Positions 25,462 to 34,594 of a DNA stretch of 64,000 nt are shown one piece after another. The stretch covers positions 28,278-92,277 of the forward strand of contig JBBWZQ010000079.1 of NCBI GenBank assembly GCA_039649115.1, in the 5' to 3' direction. The notes beneath the pieces are model-generated. The model searched no databases. It was not told the origin of the DNA and saw nothing but the letters and a program-made list of their open reading frames with translations. This DNA is from DATEJJ01 sp039649115 (GTDB lineage Bacteria > Actinomycetota > Actinomycetes > Mycobacteriales > Micromonosporaceae). The position numbers and the translations under genes are program-made. The number at the start of each line of letters is the position of its first letter. The first letter of the stretch is position 1.

Positions 25462-26898
25462 ATGGTTCCCAACCTTTCCCGGCTCGCCAAATACGCCTCG
25501 ATCGACGCGGCGCAGCTCCAGCGACAGTTCGACACGTCCGCAGAGTCCCTCAGTCCGCGGGGACAGGCGGTGCTGTCGGCGATCCTGGAGGTCGCGGAGG
25601 CCACGGCGAACACCCGCGTACCGGGTGCCGCCGTCGTGCCCACGCTGCTGCGCCTCGTGGAGGAGATCGCGGGACAGAGCACTGCGCGCGCCGGTGAAGA
25701 CGCCACGACCATCCGCGCCGGGCTGCGCCGCGTGGTCAGCGCGAAGACCCTGCACAGCTTGCGGGAACTGCGCCTGTACCGGGACGCCGACGGCGTGGAA
25801 CCGGTGTGGCCGCACGCCGGCATGCTCATCCTCAACCCGTTTCTCGGGTGCAGCTTCGGTTGTGCGTACTGCTTCCGGGCGGACGAGCAGCAGTCCAATG
25901 TGGACTGGTTTCTCAACGGCCGCCCAACGCAGGTGGTTTCCGAGGAGACGGTGGTCGAGCAGCTGGCGCGGCACCCCCTGTTCGTGCCAGGGGTGACCCA
26001 GCTCGGCCTGCACACCGCCACCACCGAGCCGTTTCTTCCGCAGGTGAAGGAGAGCACCTTCCGGCTGCTGGATCTGCTCGACGAGCGCGGCTGGCACAAC
26101 GACGTCATGGTCATCACAAAGCACTACCTCACCGCCGAGGACGCCGCCCGACTCGCGTCGTACACGTCGGTACGGCTGCTGATGTTCCTCACCTACAATG
26201 CCGCCCCGGCGGAGATGGAGACCATGGGCGGTGCGCGCGGCTTCCGGGAGCGGCGGTTCGAGAGCATCGACCACCTGGCCCGCTACCCGCACATTGCCGC
26301 GGCACACTACTACCGACCGATCGTCCCGGGCTGGAACGACAGCGACGACCAGATCACTGACGCCCTGACGTTCGGCGAGCGGCTCGGCCTGACCGTCATC
26401 GGCGGCTTGAAGGAGATACCCGACCTGGTGACGATCACCCGGCGGCGGGGGCTCAGCCTGCCGACCGTCGCCAGCGGCCCGGCCGGGGAGAAGTACTTCC
26501 CGCCGTCACTCGTGGATCGGATCCTGGGCATCCATCGCGATCTCGGCCTCACCAGCACGGTCGTCGGGGACCAGTCCTGCGGCCTTACCGTGATGATGTC
26601 CGGGCGTGCGGGCTCCGCGGTGTCCAATGTAGAGGCCCTGAAGATGTACGACGCGCTGTCGCCGAGACGCCCGAAGTGCATGGCGCTCTGCCCGCCTGAC
26701 CAGCTGGCCGCGTGTGCCCGCCCACCGGCCCCGGCGCTCGCCACGGTGCACCGGTTGCTCGCGCACATCGGATTCGACGGTGCCGCGGAGGTGACCGAGA
26801 CCTGCGTACGCCTGCGCTCGGCGGTCTCGCCGTCCACGGCCGAACTGGACTCGTTGAGCGCGCACCTGCGGTACGCCGTAACCTGGCAGCCCGCGTGA
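25462..26898 (+). CDS. Radical SAM enzyme with extra C-terminal cysteines
   Basis: A 478-aa radical SAM protein. The cluster motif is CSFGCAYC (Cys130, Cys134, Cys137), preceded by a 120-residue helical N-terminal region. NPFLGCSFGCAYCF and TKHYLTAEDAARL recall spore-photoproduct-lyase-like radical SAM proteins. Near the C-terminus, KCMALCPPDQLAAC (C-x3-C-x7-C) could bind an auxiliary Fe-S cluster; this is inference. I chose ATG 25462, with GGGAG five bases upstream; ATG 25450 is possible. The radical SAM enzyme BtrN oxidises an aminocyclitol in butirosin biosynthesis, but this protein is much longer, so equivalence is not claimed. Confidence 0.85.
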   Translation: MVPNLSRLAKYASIDAAQLQRQFDTSAESLSPRGQAVLSAILEVAEATANTRVPGAAVVPTLLRLVEEIAGQSTARAGEDATTIRAGLRRVVSAKTLHSLRELRLYRDADGVEPVWPHAGMLILNPFLGCSFGCAYCFRADEQQSNVDWFLNGRPTQVVSEETVVEQLARHPLFVPGVTQLGLHTATTEPFLPQVKESTFRLLDLLDERGWHNDVMVITKHYLTAEDAARLASYTSVRLLMFLTYNAAPAEMETMGGARGFRERRFESIDHLARYPHIAAAHYYRPIVPGWNDSDDQITDALTFGERLGLTVIGGLKEIPDLVTITRRRGLSLPTVASGPAGEKYFPPSLVDRILGIHRDLGLTSTVVGDQSCGLTVMMSGRAGSAVSNVEALKMYDALSPRRPKCMALCPPDQLAACARPPAPALATVHRLLAHIGFDGAAEVTETCVRLRSAVSPSTAELDSLSAHLRYAVTWQPA

Positions 26899-26929
26899 GG
26901 GTGCCGCGCCGCCGCGGCGAACCTCACGC
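26893..26929. terminator. Bidirectional terminator between convergent genes
   Basis: A strong hairpin: GCGTGAGG (26893-26900) pairs with CCTCACGC (26922-26929), and inside it CCGCG (26904-26908) pairs with CGCGG (26913-26917). It spans the stop codons of the convergent radical SAM and acyl-CoA dehydrogenase genes and could serve both. No clear T-run flanks it. Confidence 0.6.
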
Positions 26930-28090
26930 CAGGTGGGCCGCGCGGTCCAGTAGCGTCAGCGCGCCGGTCGCGGTCAGCAGCCGGTCGTCGGCGTTGTTCA
27001 GGCTCGCCGACCGCAGGTCCCGGAAATGCCGCTCCAGCGGGATCGGCGAGTCCTTGAGATAGCCCACCGACAGACCGGCGAGCTGGACCAGCCGGTCGAC
27101 CGCCTGGAAGGTCAGCCGAGCCGCCGCCACCTTCAACGTGTTCAGGTGGATCTGGATACCTTCGGCATCCACCGGGCGCCCCTCGGCGCGGGCGGCCGAC
27201 ACCTCAGCCACCACCCGATTCAGGTAGGCGCTCACCAGTTCGAGGTCGATCCGGACCTGGGCGACACGCTCCTGCACGAGGTCGGACCGCGGGTCCAGGC
27301 CACGCGGCCGGGCCGGCGACCGGATCAGACCGATGACGTCGTGCAGCGCCGACCGGGCCACTCCCAGCCAGCACGCCGCCCACCCGATGTGCCCCGCTGG
27401 AATCATGCTTTCCACGGCGATGGCCCGGAAGGCACCGGGCTCGCCGACGAGCTGGTCCGCCGGAACGCAACCGTCCAGCCGGAGCCCGCCGCTCTGCGTC
27501 GCCCGCATGCCCAGCGCGTTCCACGACCGGCCGTCCTCGACGACGGCCTGCCGCCGGTCCAGATACACCAGGCGCACATCGTTGGGGCGTGCGCCGGTAC
27601 CGGACCGCATCGTCACCAGAAACCCGTCGGCGTACCGACCGCCGGTGACCACCGGCGCCTCGCGCGACACGCGCAGCTGCTCGCCCGCCTCGTGCAGCGG
27701 AGCCTCTGCCGACAACAGGTGACCGCCCTTACCCGGTTCGGTGGTGATGGAAGCCAGGTAAAGCTCTCCCGTGGCGACGCGCGGCAGAAGCCGGCCCGCG
27801 AGCGCGGGTTCCGCGTGCCTGACGAGCACGTCGACCTGCTGGCAGTGCATGGCCCAGATCAGCGCCGTTGACAGGCAGCCGCCGGCGAGAATCTGCGCCA
27901 CGTCCGCGAGATCGCCCAGGTCGCCGTCGAGGCCACCGTACCGGTGCGGGACGAGCAGGCCCATCAGCCCGCAGTCGCGCAGGGCACGCAGACCCTTCTC
28001 GGGAAACAGGCCCTCGGCGTCGAGTCGAGGGGCCTCGGAGCGCAGCAGGTCGGTCAGTTCCTCGGCCTTGCGCACAGCATCGGTTCGCAT
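26924..28090 (-). CDS. Acyl-CoA dehydrogenase family flavoprotein
   Basis: A 388-aa protein of acyl-CoA dehydrogenase fold: an N-terminal helical domain with GLMGLLVPHRYGG, a central beta domain with ASITTEPGKGGH, and a C-terminal helical domain with LVQLAGLSVGYLKDSPIPLERHFRD... cut short here. The family oxidises acyl-CoA or acyl-carrier thioesters at alpha/beta carbons; some cluster members are N-oxygenases instead. ATG 28090 has GGGAG a few bases upstream and lies 18 bp after the regulator gene stop. It may introduce a double bond into a carrier-bound acyl unit. I could not identify the catalytic Glu with certainty. Confidence 0.85.
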   Translation of the reverse strand: MRTDAVRKAEELTDLLRSEAPRLDAEGLFPEKGLRALRDCGLMGLLVPHRYGGLDGDLGDLADVAQILAGGCLSTALIWAMHCQQVDVLVRHAEPALAGRLLPRVATGELYLASITTEPGKGGHLLSAEAPLHEAGEQLRVSREAPVVTGGRYADGFLVTMRSGTGARPNDVRLVYLDRRQAVVEDGRSWNALGMRATQSGGLRLDGCVPADQLVGEPGAFRAIAVESMIPAGHIGWAACWLGVARSALHDVIGLIRSPARPRGLDPRSDLVQERVAQVRIDLELVSAYLNRVVAEVSAARAEGRPVDAEGIQIHLNTLKVAAARLTFQAVDRLVQLAGLSVGYLKDSPIPLERHFRDLRSASLNNADDRLLTATGALTLLDRAAHLA

Positions 28091-28108
28091 CAGGCTCCCA
28101 CGACGACG

Positions 28109-29086
28109 TCACGCGGCGTTGACGGAGCGCCGCAGGTATTCGGCGAAGGCAATCCACTCCTCCGCACAGGTCGCCGCAACGGCGGCGAGGAGGTAGGCGC
28201 TGTGCGGCGGTACCCCTGGAGCCATTTCCTTCCACTGATCGAGCCCTTCGGCACGGGTGTACAGCCACCGCAGCAGGGCGCGGCCGGACTCGTTGAACCG
28301 AAGCGAGGGGTCCCTGCCTATCTTGCTCAGCTGTAGGGTCACGTCGATCGGCGAGCCTATCTCCCGAGGGCGGCCAGCCACCCGCGCCGGACGCGCCGCA
28401 ACCTCCTCCGCGGCGGCGATCCAGCGCCGGCCGGGTCCGACCGGGTCGTCGCCGCGGCGCATCTTCTCCCGGACGTCCCGGACGGTCGCCGGCGAGATCC
28501 CGGCTTTGCGCGCGATCTCCCGAAGCGACGCCTGAGGGTCCTCGGCCATGAGGTCGCGGGCCAGGCGCCGCCCGTCCGCGCTGTTGACCGGCCGCGCCCG
28601 GCCGTCCCGCCCGATCCGTGTCGGTGCGGCGGACGCACCGCCGGCGCGCTGGCGGATCCCGGCCACCGTGCCGGGAGCCAGCCCGGTCGCCTCCGCGACG
28701 AAGCGGTCCGACGCCTGCGGCCGGGCGGCGAGGATCCGGACGGCAGCAGCCTCCCGGTCGGCCAGGGTCAGCGGGAGTCCGTGCGCCATGTTGGCGATGA
28801 CGGCCGCCATGAAGCCGTCCTCGAGGCTACCGTCGAACCAGCGGACCCGGATCGTGTCCCGCCCACACAGCCGCGCGGCGGCCAGCCGGTGCATCCCGTC
28901 CACGACCGTCCGCGTCGCCAGGTGCACGAGGATCGGCGGCAGTTCGTTGACGCATTGCGCCAGCAACCGCACGTGCTCGTCGTTGAGGCCGGCGAGGCGC
29001 GGTGTGTCACCGATGCGGATCGTCTCGATATCGACGACGGGACCGCTGGCGGCGGAGGTGTGCCATGACGTATCTCCCCGCGACAT
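28109..29086 (-). CDS. StrR/NovG-type pathway-specific transcriptional activator (ParB-like)
   Basis: A 325-aa DNA-binding regulator. The N-terminal part is ParB/sulfiredoxin-like (VDIETIRIGDTPRL, then VVDGMHRLAAARL). Helix-turn-helix segments follow, including SLREIARKAGISPATVRDV. This is the architecture of StrR and NovG, pathway activators of streptomycin and novobiocin clusters. ATG 29086 fits: the candidate -10 AATACT ends six bases before it, implying a leaderless message. The only matching operator I found is the perfect site at 23576-23604. The frame is open upstream to 29293 but crosses that promoter. It likely switches on the 12-gene operon, and perhaps more. Confidence 0.9.
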   Translation of the reverse strand: MSRGDTSWHTSAASGPVVDIETIRIGDTPRLAGLNDEHVRLLAQCVNELPPILVHLATRTVVDGMHRLAAARLCGRDTIRVRWFDGSLEDGFMAAVIANMAHGLPLTLADREAAAVRILAARPQASDRFVAEATGLAPGTVAGIRQRAGGASAAPTRIGRDGRARPVNSADGRRLARDLMAEDPQASLREIARKAGISPATVRDVREKMRRGDDPVGPGRRWIAAAEEVAARPARVAGRPREIGSPIDVTLQLSKIGRDPSLRFNESGRALLRWLYTRAEGLDQWKEMAPGVPPHSAYLLAAVAATCAEEWIAFAEYLRRSVNAA

Positions 29087-29092
29087 GACTAC

Positions 29093-29127
29093 AGTATTTC
29101 CGGGGCTGGCAGCGGGTGGGATGTCCC
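29093..29127 (-). promoter_or_regulatory. Promoter of the StrR-type regulator gene
   Basis: On the minus strand GTGGGACA ends at 29122, a 23-nt spacer follows, then AATACT (29098-29093), six bases before ATG 29086, so the mRNA should be leaderless. The GGGACA box is part of a 14-bp palindrome GTGGGATGTCCCAC. It resembles the recurring GnGACA promoter element of the cluster but lacks the CCGAAT part. Confidence 0.4.
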
Positions 29128-29144
29128 ACAAAACGACCACGCGG

Positions 29145-31664
29145 TCACGCCGTCCCGGTGCCGTCCCGGGCGAGCGTCGCTCCGATGGAGAGCTGGAACC
29201 GGCCGGGTCCGTGCTCGGCGATGGGGACGTCGTCGCCGGCGAGACGCACGAAGATGGCGCCAGGCGAGCGCCACCTCGGCCACTCACTGGCATCGATCGC
29301 CTGCCAGCGCACCAGTTGCTGGACGATCAGCGGATCGACCGGTACCCAGACGCCGTCGACCTTGAATTCCGTCCAGAAGTGGCCGGTTCCGTATGGCGGT
29401 GTCACCAGGAGCCCGAAGGCCCGCCGCGCTTCCAGGCCGCGCGACCGGGCCGCCTCGACCACCATCGAGCTGACGCCCGCGCAGTGCCCCAACCCGGTAC
29501 GCCTGATGAAGTCGACATCGCGGCTCAGCGGTAGCGGCAGCAGGAAGAAGTCGAGCTCGTCGGCCAGCGCCAGCACGTCCCGCACCTCCGGCGGTACCGT
29601 CGGCCAGCTGGTCCGGGTGGATACCTGGTACACGGTCTCGACCGAGGCGCCCGGCCCGTCCGCGGTACGCACGTCGATCCCACCGCCGGGGCGGGTGAAG
29701 CTGAACTGGCAGGCGCCCTCGTGCGTGCCGTCCAGGCAGCGTGCGGAGTACCGCACCGCGTAGCGCGCGTACGGCGAGTCGAACCGGCTCCGCAGCGCCG
29801 CCGGCCACAACCGCCGCGCCGAGCGCCCCTCCACGCCGCAGCCGAGCTGGAGGGCGGCGTTGGTCAGGTCGAGCGTGTCGAACAGCGGAGCCTCGGCGGT
29901 GCCCCCGTGCGGAAGCCCGTGCGCGGCCAGCTCGGTCAGCAGACGAGCCGGCAGGCGACGGTCGCGGACCGCGGACTCGGTACTCACCGTGAAGCTGCGC
30001 GCGGAGTCGGGGATCTGGCGCAGCTTGGCGACGAGCCAGCGGATCCGGCCCGGGGTGGCGTCGGGGGTGCTCGGCTCCGCCAGAACCCGGCTCCGCCTGC
30101 GCTCCCCCGGGTCGACCCCGGCGGCCGGCTCGCGGGCGGCCGGTTCGCCCCCCGCCGGCGCGCGGACCAATCGCTGCAAGGCCGACCGGTCCACCTTCCC
30201 GTTGGCGGTGGCCGGCAGCGCGTCGACCACGACGCACCGGTCCGGGACCCGCGCCGGGTCCAGCCGGATCGCCGCGGCCCGCAGCACCTCCGCGCCGGTC
30301 ACGTCGCCCAGGACGACGGCCACCATCCCCTCCCCCCGCGCGTCACGGGCCGTACCGGTCCCGCCGGGTACCGCGTCGCGCAGCACCACCGCCTCGCGCA
30401 CCCCGGGCACGTCGCGCAGCGCCTCCTCGACCTCGTACGGATTCATCCGCACGCCCCGCCGCTTGAAGATGTCGTCCTGCCGCCCGACGAAGTACAGCCG
30501 CCCGGCGGAGTCGAGGTAGCCGAGGTCGCCGGTGCGCAGTTCGGGGCCGCCCGGTCCCATCGCGAAGACGTGGCGGGTCTGGTCGGGTGCGCGCCAGTAG
30601 CCGGCCATGACGTGCGGCCCGCTGACCCGGATCTGGCCGGTCTCGCCGGGCGCGAGGTCGCGGCCGCCGGCGTCGGTGATGCATACCGCCGTGCCGCGCA
30701 GCGCCCGTCCCACGGTCCCGGGATGCCGCAGGTGCTCGTCGGGTGCGGCGACGGTGATGCGCTTGCATTCGGTCATGCCGTACATCGCCACGACCGAGGC
30801 GCCCGGGAAGGCGTCGCGGAGCCGTTTCGCGTGCTCCTTCGTCAACGGTCCGCCGGTGTTGGTCATCAGGCGCAGCGCGGTGGCTGACGGCCGCCGCTCC
30901 GCCAGCCGCAACAGCACCTGGGTGAGCGCCGGCACGAGCGGCAGGACCGTGGCGCGGGTCCGCGCGACCTGTTGCAGCACGGCCGCCTCCGGCAGGTCCG
31001 GCCGCAGCACCAGCTCGGCGCCGCCGGCCGCGCAGAGGAACAGCTGGTACAGCCCGTAGTCGAAGGACACGGGTACGCGGGAGAGCACGATGTCACCAGC
31101 GCGGTACCCCAGGCGCTCGTTGATGGCGGCCGCAGCGAAGGTCACCCGCTCCGCCGGGCACATCACGGCTCTCGGCGGGCCGGTGCTGCCGGAGGTGTAC
31201 ATCAGCAGCGCGAGGTCCGCGCCGCGACCGGCCCGCGGCGGCAGCCCGGCCGGCGCCTGCTCCAGCCAGGCGTCCGGCCCGGCTACCGCGGCCCGAGTCA
31301 GCGACCGGACCAGTTCCTGGTTGCCGGGCTGGGCGACCACCAGCACCGGGTCGGCGTCGCGCAGCATCCACTCCAGGTGGAAGGTACCGGTGGTTGGGTT
31401 CACGGGTACGGTCACCGCGCCGATCCGCATCGCGCCGTACAGCAGCGCGGCGAAGTTCCGGGAGCCGTCCAGCCACAGCACGATCCGGTCGCCGTGGCGC
31501 ACCCCTTGGCCGTGCAGCCACCCGGCGGCCAGGTAGCTGCTGGTGACGAGTTCGCCGTAGGTCCAGCTGCCGGCGCCGTCAGTCAATGCCCGGGCCTGCG
31601 GGTCGCGCCGCGCCGAGGTGTCGAGCAGATCCGACGCGGTGACCGCCGGGCCGGTCCCGGTCAC
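29145..31664 (-). CDS. Adenylate-forming ligase fused to a transglutaminase-like domain
   Basis: An 839-aa two-domain protein. Residues 1 to about 510 form an AMP ligase with YTSGSTGPPRAV, MYGMTE, RTGDLG and TANGKVDR. After a Pro/Arg-rich linker, residues about 560-839 form a transglutaminase-like cysteine domain with Cys728 in GHCAGVSS, His762 in GHFWTEF and Asp777 in VPVDPL, the complete papain-like triad. GTG 31664 overlaps the A-domain gene stop (GTGA). The ligase could load an acid, and the transglutaminase part could form an amide with an amine such as the aminocyclitol; this is inference. I know no common fusion of this kind. The linker contains one copy of a 48-nt repeat (30063-30110). 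Confidence 0.87.
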   Translation of the reverse strand: MTGTGPAVTASDLLDTSARRDPQARALTDGAGSWTYGELVTSSYLAAGWLHGQGVRHGDRIVLWLDGSRNFAALLYGAMRIGAVTVPVNPTTGTFHLEWMLRDADPVLVVAQPGNQELVRSLTRAAVAGPDAWLEQAPAGLPPRAGRGADLALLMYTSGSTGPPRAVMCPAERVTFAAAAINERLGYRAGDIVLSRVPVSFDYGLYQLFLCAAGGAELVLRPDLPEAAVLQQVARTRATVLPLVPALTQVLLRLAERRPSATALRLMTNTGGPLTKEHAKRLRDAFPGASVVAMYGMTECKRITVAAPDEHLRHPGTVGRALRGTAVCITDAGGRDLAPGETGQIRVSGPHVMAGYWRAPDQTRHVFAMGPGGPELRTGDLGYLDSAGRLYFVGRQDDIFKRRGVRMNPYEVEEALRDVPGVREAVVLRDAVPGGTGTARDARGEGMVAVVLGDVTGAEVLRAAAIRLDPARVPDRCVVVDALPATANGKVDRSALQRLVRAPAGGEPAAREPAAGVDPGERRRSRVLAEPSTPDATPGRIRWLVAKLRQIPDSARSFTVSTESAVRDRRLPARLLTELAAHGLPHGGTAEAPLFDTLDLTNAALQLGCGVEGRSARRLWPAALRSRFDSPYARYAVRYSARCLDGTHEGACQFSFTRPGGGIDVRTADGPGASVETVYQVSTRTSWPTVPPEVRDVLALADELDFFLLPLPLSRDVDFIRRTGLGHCAGVSSMVVEAARSRGLEARRAFGLLVTPPYGTGHFWTEFKVDGVWVPVDPLIVQQLVRWQAIDASEWPRWRSPGAIFVRLAGDDVPIAEHGPGRFQLSIGATLARDGTGTA
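30063..30110. repeat. 48-nt dispersed repeat, copy 1 (second copy at 48511)
   Basis: This stretch is identical to 48511-48558 at 45 of 48 positions, yet the two lie in unrelated genes, on opposite strands relative to translation. Inside it, CGGCTCCGCC occurs twice. The ends GGGGGTGC and GCGCTCCCCC form an imperfect inverted repeat. It encodes part of the linker of the ligase-transglutaminase protein. The pattern suggests a small mobile palindromic (REP/MITE-like) element. Confidence 0.7.
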
Positions 31665-33343
31665 CCGGCGTCCCGGACGCCCGTGGCGGCGCGCGCCCCC
31701 AACTCGCGGTAGTCCGTCTTGCCGTGCCGGGTGAGCGGCATCTCCCGCACCTGGACCCACCGGCGCGGCACCATGGCCGGTGGCAGCCGGCTGCGCAGGT
31801 GCCTGGCGAGTTCGGTGTACTCCAGCGCCCGGTTGGCGACGTAGTAGGCGACCAGTTCCTGCGAGATCGCCGCGCCGCCGTGCTGGCCGTCGGCGCGCTG
31901 GACGCCCACCACAGCGCAGGCGGCGACGTCCGGGTGGTCCTGCAACGCCGCCTCCACCTCGCCCAGCTCCATCCGGACACCGGAGACCTTCACCTGCCGG
32001 TCCACCCGCTGCAGGTACTCGATCGCGCCGTCGGCGGCGAAACGGACCAGGTCGCGCGTGCGGAACAGGCGGCCCGTGGCGGAACCGGGGTCGATCGAAT
32101 CGGCGAAGAACGCCTCCCGGGTGGCCGGCCCCTCGTGCAGGTACCCGCTGCCGACCGGCGCTCCGCCGACGAACAGCTCGCCGGTCTCCCCGGGGCCCGC
32201 GGCGCGCCACCAGCCGTCGCACTCGCGCAACACGTACAGCGTGCAGTTGTCGACGGGAGCGCCGATGGGTATGTGTTCCCGGTCGAGGTGCTCCGCGGTG
32301 ACCCGCTGGTGCGATACGGCGTCTGAGCACTCGGTCGGGCCGTACGAGTTGATGAGCGCGGTCTCCGGCAGCAACCGCAGGCACTCCGCCGCGAGCGGTA
32401 CCGGCAACTTCTCCCCGATGGACAGCAACCGGGTCAGCCGCAGTCCGGTGCCGGACGTCGGGTTGCGGTGCAGCTCGTCGGTGAGCCAGCGGATCGAGCT
32501 GGGTACGAACTGGGCGACCGTGGCACCGCCCGCGCTCAGCGCGGCGAGCAGCCGCCGCGCGTACCCGCTGTCGCGGTCGGGCACCACCGCGACCCAGCCG
32601 CCGACCACCAGGGCCGCGAGCATCTGCCACATCGAGATGTCGAACGTCAGCGGCGCGCTCAGCGCGACCCCGTCCGCCGCGCCGAGCGCCAGGTACCGGA
32701 TCTTGCTCCACAAGTGGTTCAGCAGGCCCAGATGCGTGACCGCCACGCCCTTGGGGACGCCGGTGGAGCCCGAGGTGTAGATGATGTACCGCGTCTCGTG
32801 GCCCGGCCGGCGCAGCGCGAGGTGGTCGCCTGACGCCGGTGCCGGGCCCGCGTCCCGCGCCCGCCACACCGAGACTCCGGCCTGGGCACAGGCCCGGGTC
32901 ACCGCGTCGGCCGTACCGTCCGGAGGTGCCGGGCGGGGATCCACCAGCAGGCGGCTCCCGCTGGCGGACAGCACCAGGGCGAGCCGGTGCTCCGGCCAGT
33001 CGGTACCGACCGGCAGGTAGACGGCGCCGATCGCCTCGATGGCCAGGAACACCGGTACCGTGGCCGCGCAGCGCACGCCGTACACGGCTACCACGTGGCC
33101 CGGCCCGCAACCCGCGTCGAGCAGCGACCGGGCATGTGCCCGGACAGCACCGGCGAGCTGCCGGTAGGTCAGCGAGTCCGCGCCGTCGCGCACCGCGGTG
33201 CGCTCCGGCACCCCGCGGGCCCAGGACTCCACATAGGACACGACGGTGCGTTCGGTGCCCGCCGTGCGCGCCCCGGTCAGGGCGCGGCTGCGGATAAGCG
33301 TGGCCTCGCCGGGTGGCACGGGCAGCGGTGCCAGGTCATACAT
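31661..33343 (-). CDS. Stand-alone NRPS adenylation domain
   Basis: A 560-aa discrete A domain with IIYTSGSTGVPKGVAVTH, LTFDISMWQ, SYGPTECSDAVSH, FRTRDLVRF and RHGKTDYRE. It activates an amino acid and loads it on a carrier protein in trans. Hand alignment gives pocket residues D-I-W-F-L-I-S-D-A-K; Asp235 indicates an alpha-amino acid, but I cannot name it. ATG 33343 follows the decarboxylase stop by 12 bp, with CTGGAG as ribosome site. It forms a tight unit with the decarboxylase and carrier gene. The simplest reading is amino acid loading on that carrier followed by decarboxylation, which is inference from gene order. Confidence 0.88.
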   Translation of the reverse strand: MYDLAPLPVPPGEATLIRSRALTGARTAGTERTVVSYVESWARGVPERTAVRDGADSLTYRQLAGAVRAHARSLLDAGCGPGHVVAVYGVRCAATVPVFLAIEAIGAVYLPVGTDWPEHRLALVLSASGSRLLVDPRPAPPDGTADAVTRACAQAGVSVWRARDAGPAPASGDHLALRRPGHETRYIIYTSGSTGVPKGVAVTHLGLLNHLWSKIRYLALGAADGVALSAPLTFDISMWQMLAALVVGGWVAVVPDRDSGYARRLLAALSAGGATVAQFVPSSIRWLTDELHRNPTSGTGLRLTRLLSIGEKLPVPLAAECLRLLPETALINSYGPTECSDAVSHQRVTAEHLDREHIPIGAPVDNCTLYVLRECDGWWRAAGPGETGELFVGGAPVGSGYLHEGPATREAFFADSIDPGSATGRLFRTRDLVRFAADGAIEYLQRVDRQVKVSGVRMELGEVEAALQDHPDVAACAVVGVQRADGQHGGAAISQELVAYYVANRALEYTELARHLRSRLPPAMVPRRWVQVREMPLTRHGKTDYRELGARAATGVRDAG

Positions 33344-33355
33344 CGAGAACTCCAG

Positions 33356-34594
33356 TCACCACGCCGTTTCGCTGATGGTCAGTTGCCGGACCGCCACCAC
33401 CTCGTCCCCGTCGAGCACCACCTCGACGGGCAGCGGCCGGCCGAGGAAAGCCACGAGGCTGGCGGTGAGCCCGTAGCCGCCCACGTTGGGAATGGCCAGC
33501 ACGTCGCCGACGGCGACGTCGCCGACCCGGGCGGCGCGGCTGAGCACGTCCAGCGGGGTGCACAGCGGACCGGTGAGTACCGCCGCCGCGCTGTCGACCG
33601 GCTGGTGCTCCGGCTGCGCGGCGGGCAGCAGCCGGCCCAGGCCCGACATCCCACCCAGCGCGTTGACGCCCGCATCGCACACCAGGTACTCGCGCCCGTC
33701 CGGGGCCTTGCGGTCCATCACCTGGGTCAGCAGCGTGCCCGCACCCGCCACGAGATAGCGGCCGGACTCGACCGCCACCCGCGGCTCGCCGAGCCGCCAG
33801 CCGGGCAGGGCCTCGTCGAGCGCGGTGCTGAGCCCCTGGCGCAGGTACGGGTACGCCGGCCGCGGCCCCGGTGTGGCGAACGGCGCGCCGAAGCCGCCGC
33901 CGAGGTCGACCAGTTCGGGTTGGAAAGCCATCCTCGCGCACGTGTGCACCGCCACCGCCAGGTTGGTCGTCAGTTCGCCCAGCAGGGCGGACCCGTCCGG
34001 CACGTTGCTGGCGGAAAACAGGTGCACGCCGACCGGGCGGGCGTTGCCGGCCGGCCGGAACAGCGCCGAGCCGGGCGCCAGCGTCTCCGCCGACACACCG
34101 AATTGCGTTGGTACGCCGGTCATCCGCAGGCCCGCCGGGCCGGGTGCGGTCCGGCCGTTCAGCCGCACCAGGTAGCCCACCGGTTCACCGGCGGCACACG
34201 TCAGGCGCTGGCGGTCCACAGGGGATTCCACGGAGAACAGTCGCACGCCGCGCGCCACGCCGTGGGCCATCTCCTCCCGGGTCTTGGCCGGGCCCGTGTA
34301 CAGGCACCGCTGCGCCGGCACACCGGCCCGCGCCGCGGCCTCCAGCTCGCCGCGCGAACTGATCTCCACCCGGAGGCCAAGTCCGGCGACCGCGGCGATC
34401 AGCACCGGGTGCGGGTTGGCCTTGGCCGAGTAGTAGACCTCGACCCCGGCCGGCAGCGCGGCAAGCAGATCCTGGACGGCGGCGCGCACGACGGCCAGGT
34501 CGTAGACGTACAGCGGGGTGCCGTACCGCCGCGTCAGCTCGGTCACGACCTCCCGGTGCCTGGTGCCGGCCGTGGTCAGCCCGCTGGCCGTCAT
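33356..34594 (-). CDS. PLP-dependent decarboxylase, DAP/ornithine (alanine racemase) fold
   Basis: A 412-aa fold-type III decarboxylase. YYSAKAN contains the PLP Lys58, GGGFGAP lies in the phosphate-binding region, and GPLCTPLD carries the Cys expected from the partner subunit. Relatives include diaminopimelate decarboxylase and BtrK, which decarboxylates a glutamyl residue on the carrier BtrI in butirosin biosynthesis. ATG 34594 overlaps the carrier protein stop (ATGA), and a stand-alone A domain follows. This makes a carrier-bound amino acid the likely substrate, giving a beta- or gamma-amino acyl or amine unit. The free amino acid as substrate cannot be excluded. Confidence 0.88.
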   Translation of the reverse strand: MTASGLTTAGTRHREVVTELTRRYGTPLYVYDLAVVRAAVQDLLAALPAGVEVYYSAKANPHPVLIAAVAGLGLRVEISSRGELEAAARAGVPAQRCLYTGPAKTREEMAHGVARGVRLFSVESPVDRQRLTCAAGEPVGYLVRLNGRTAPGPAGLRMTGVPTQFGVSAETLAPGSALFRPAGNARPVGVHLFSASNVPDGSALLGELTTNLAVAVHTCARMAFQPELVDLGGGFGAPFATPGPRPAYPYLRQGLSTALDEALPGWRLGEPRVAVESGRYLVAGAGTLLTQVMDRKAPDGREYLVCDAGVNALGGMSGLGRLLPAAQPEHQPVDSAAAVLTGPLCTPLDVLSRAARVGDVAVGDVLAIPNVGGYGLTASLVAFLGRPLPVEVVLDGDEVVAVRQLTISETAW

